A stretch of 20,855 nucleotides of DNA from a virus: IMG/VR virus record IMGVR_UViG_3300035698_004879, positions 1 to 20,855 of that record. One strand, 5' to 3'. Numbering within the stretch: position 1 is the stretch's first letter; each line of letters opens with the position of its first letter. The notes beneath the pieces are model-generated. The model was not told where the DNA came from. It did not search any database and saw only the letters and a program-made list of their open reading frames with translations. Both the position numbers and the translations under genes were made by a program. Shown piece by piece: positions 20,455 to 20,855 of the stretch.

Positions 20455-20676
20455 ATGTCAATCGTAAAGTATCATCATCACGGCAGAGAAGTCTCGGTAA
20501 TAGAAGAATTAAAAGGTAAGCACAGGGACAATTGTTTATGCCATAGTAATTGCGTATGGTTTAAGCCCGGAACACCAGAAGGTAATTGTCCCGTAGCAAA
20601 CTTATTATATGCCGTTTGTATTGAGGCGGGGATTACTGCTCCTATTTATGAATGCCCGCTATATAGGGAGGAATAA
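20455..20676 (+). CDS. Small Cys-rich protein, 73 aa
   Basis: ATG with AAGGAGGAA upstream. Cysteines occur in the pattern NCLCHSNCVWF, NCPVA, VCIEAG and ECPLY, giving at least six Cys spread over 45 residues, consistent with a zinc or iron-sulphur site. The spacing does not match a family I can name. The stop codon overlaps the next start (TAATG). Confidence 0.6.
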   Translation: MSIVKYHHHGREVSVIEELKGKHRDNCLCHSNCVWFKPGTPEGNCPVANLLYAVCIEAGITAPIYECPLYREE

Positions 20677-20855
20677 TGTCTGACGCTAAAATCACCGAAT
20701 CGGAATGGATGGCTGAGCTCGATAAGATAAAATCTGCCATTGAGCGCGGTAATCTTACAGAGGATGAATATAACTATATTGACTATGCGAGAAGCGGTGC
20801 TAAAAAGATTCTGTGGGATAAACTTCTTGCTCTTTATAACAGCCAGTTTAACCAC
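20676..20855 (+). CDS. Helical protein, N-terminal 60 aa (cut by the window edge)
   Basis: ATG overlapping the previous stop, with AGGGAGGA upstream. The visible part MSDAKITESEWMAELDKIKS then AIERGNLTEDEYNYIDYARS is helical and charged and runs on past the window. Nothing allows a function. Confidence 0.6.
   Translation, partial: MSDAKITESEWMAELDKIKSAIERGNLTEDEYNYIDYARSGAKKILWDKLLALYNSQFNH

Noticed and set aside
20646-20855. Minus-strand frame at the right edge
   Set aside because: It opposes two overlapping plus-strand genes with good SD sites and has no supporting signal.

Overview
This window is part of a tailed double-stranded DNA phage or prophage (Caudoviricetes-like). It carries a large terminase, a portal protein, a scaffold, a major capsid protein, head accessory proteins, a DnaB-type replicative helicase with a probable replication initiator, and a tyrosine recombinase. 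Genes are tightly packed with many ATGA or TAATG overlaps, Shine-Dalgarno (SD) sequences are strong (AGGAGG-like), and promoters are near-consensus sigma70. The DNA looks moderately AT-rich. The host is bacterial but cannot be named from the sequence. The short integrase suggests a temperate life style, but no repressor or attachment site is recognisable.

Layout. Two transcription units diverge from about 17.3-17.63 kb. The leftward (minus) unit reads, in order: a PD-(D/E)XK-like nuclease, a replication initiator, DnaB helicase and a mini-HNH protein. A second consensus promoter (14366-14394) follows. Next come three small genes with elaborate structured leaders (13.15-14.36 kb), a run of short overlapping genes, large terminase, a lipoprotein, portal, and a GroES-like co-chaperonin. 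A third promoter (6580-6608) is followed by a tandem repeat and an intrinsic terminator. After it come scaffold, a small head protein, a decoration-like protein, major capsid protein, an inserted endonuclease VII-type HNH gene, a beta-helix structural protein and further virion-type genes to the left edge. The rightward (plus) unit holds a small unknown gene, an MmcB-like nuclease-fold protein, the integrase, two small proteins, a metallophosphoesterase behind its own promoter, and two small proteins running off the right edge.

How it fits together. The 17.5 kb promoter would drive replication genes and the 14.38 kb promoter packaging and portal genes. The 6.6 kb promoter would give the scaffold/capsid block its own supply of transcript, gated by a leader that looks like a two-aptamer attenuator. 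The co-chaperonin next to the scaffold/capsid block fits assisted capsid folding.

Most unusual content. The strongest candidate for an undescribed system is the set of structured cis-acting RNAs. These are (i) the promoter / tandem 45-nt repeat / terminator unit ahead of the scaffold gene, (ii) duplicated pseudoknot-prone leaders ahead of two small genes that both begin MCK, with related GGGGCUG-closed elements just upstream, and (iii) a branched leader ending in a terminator ahead of the first leftward gene. None matches a riboswitch class I can name. The replication initiator also appears to lack any standard start codon at its conserved N-terminus.
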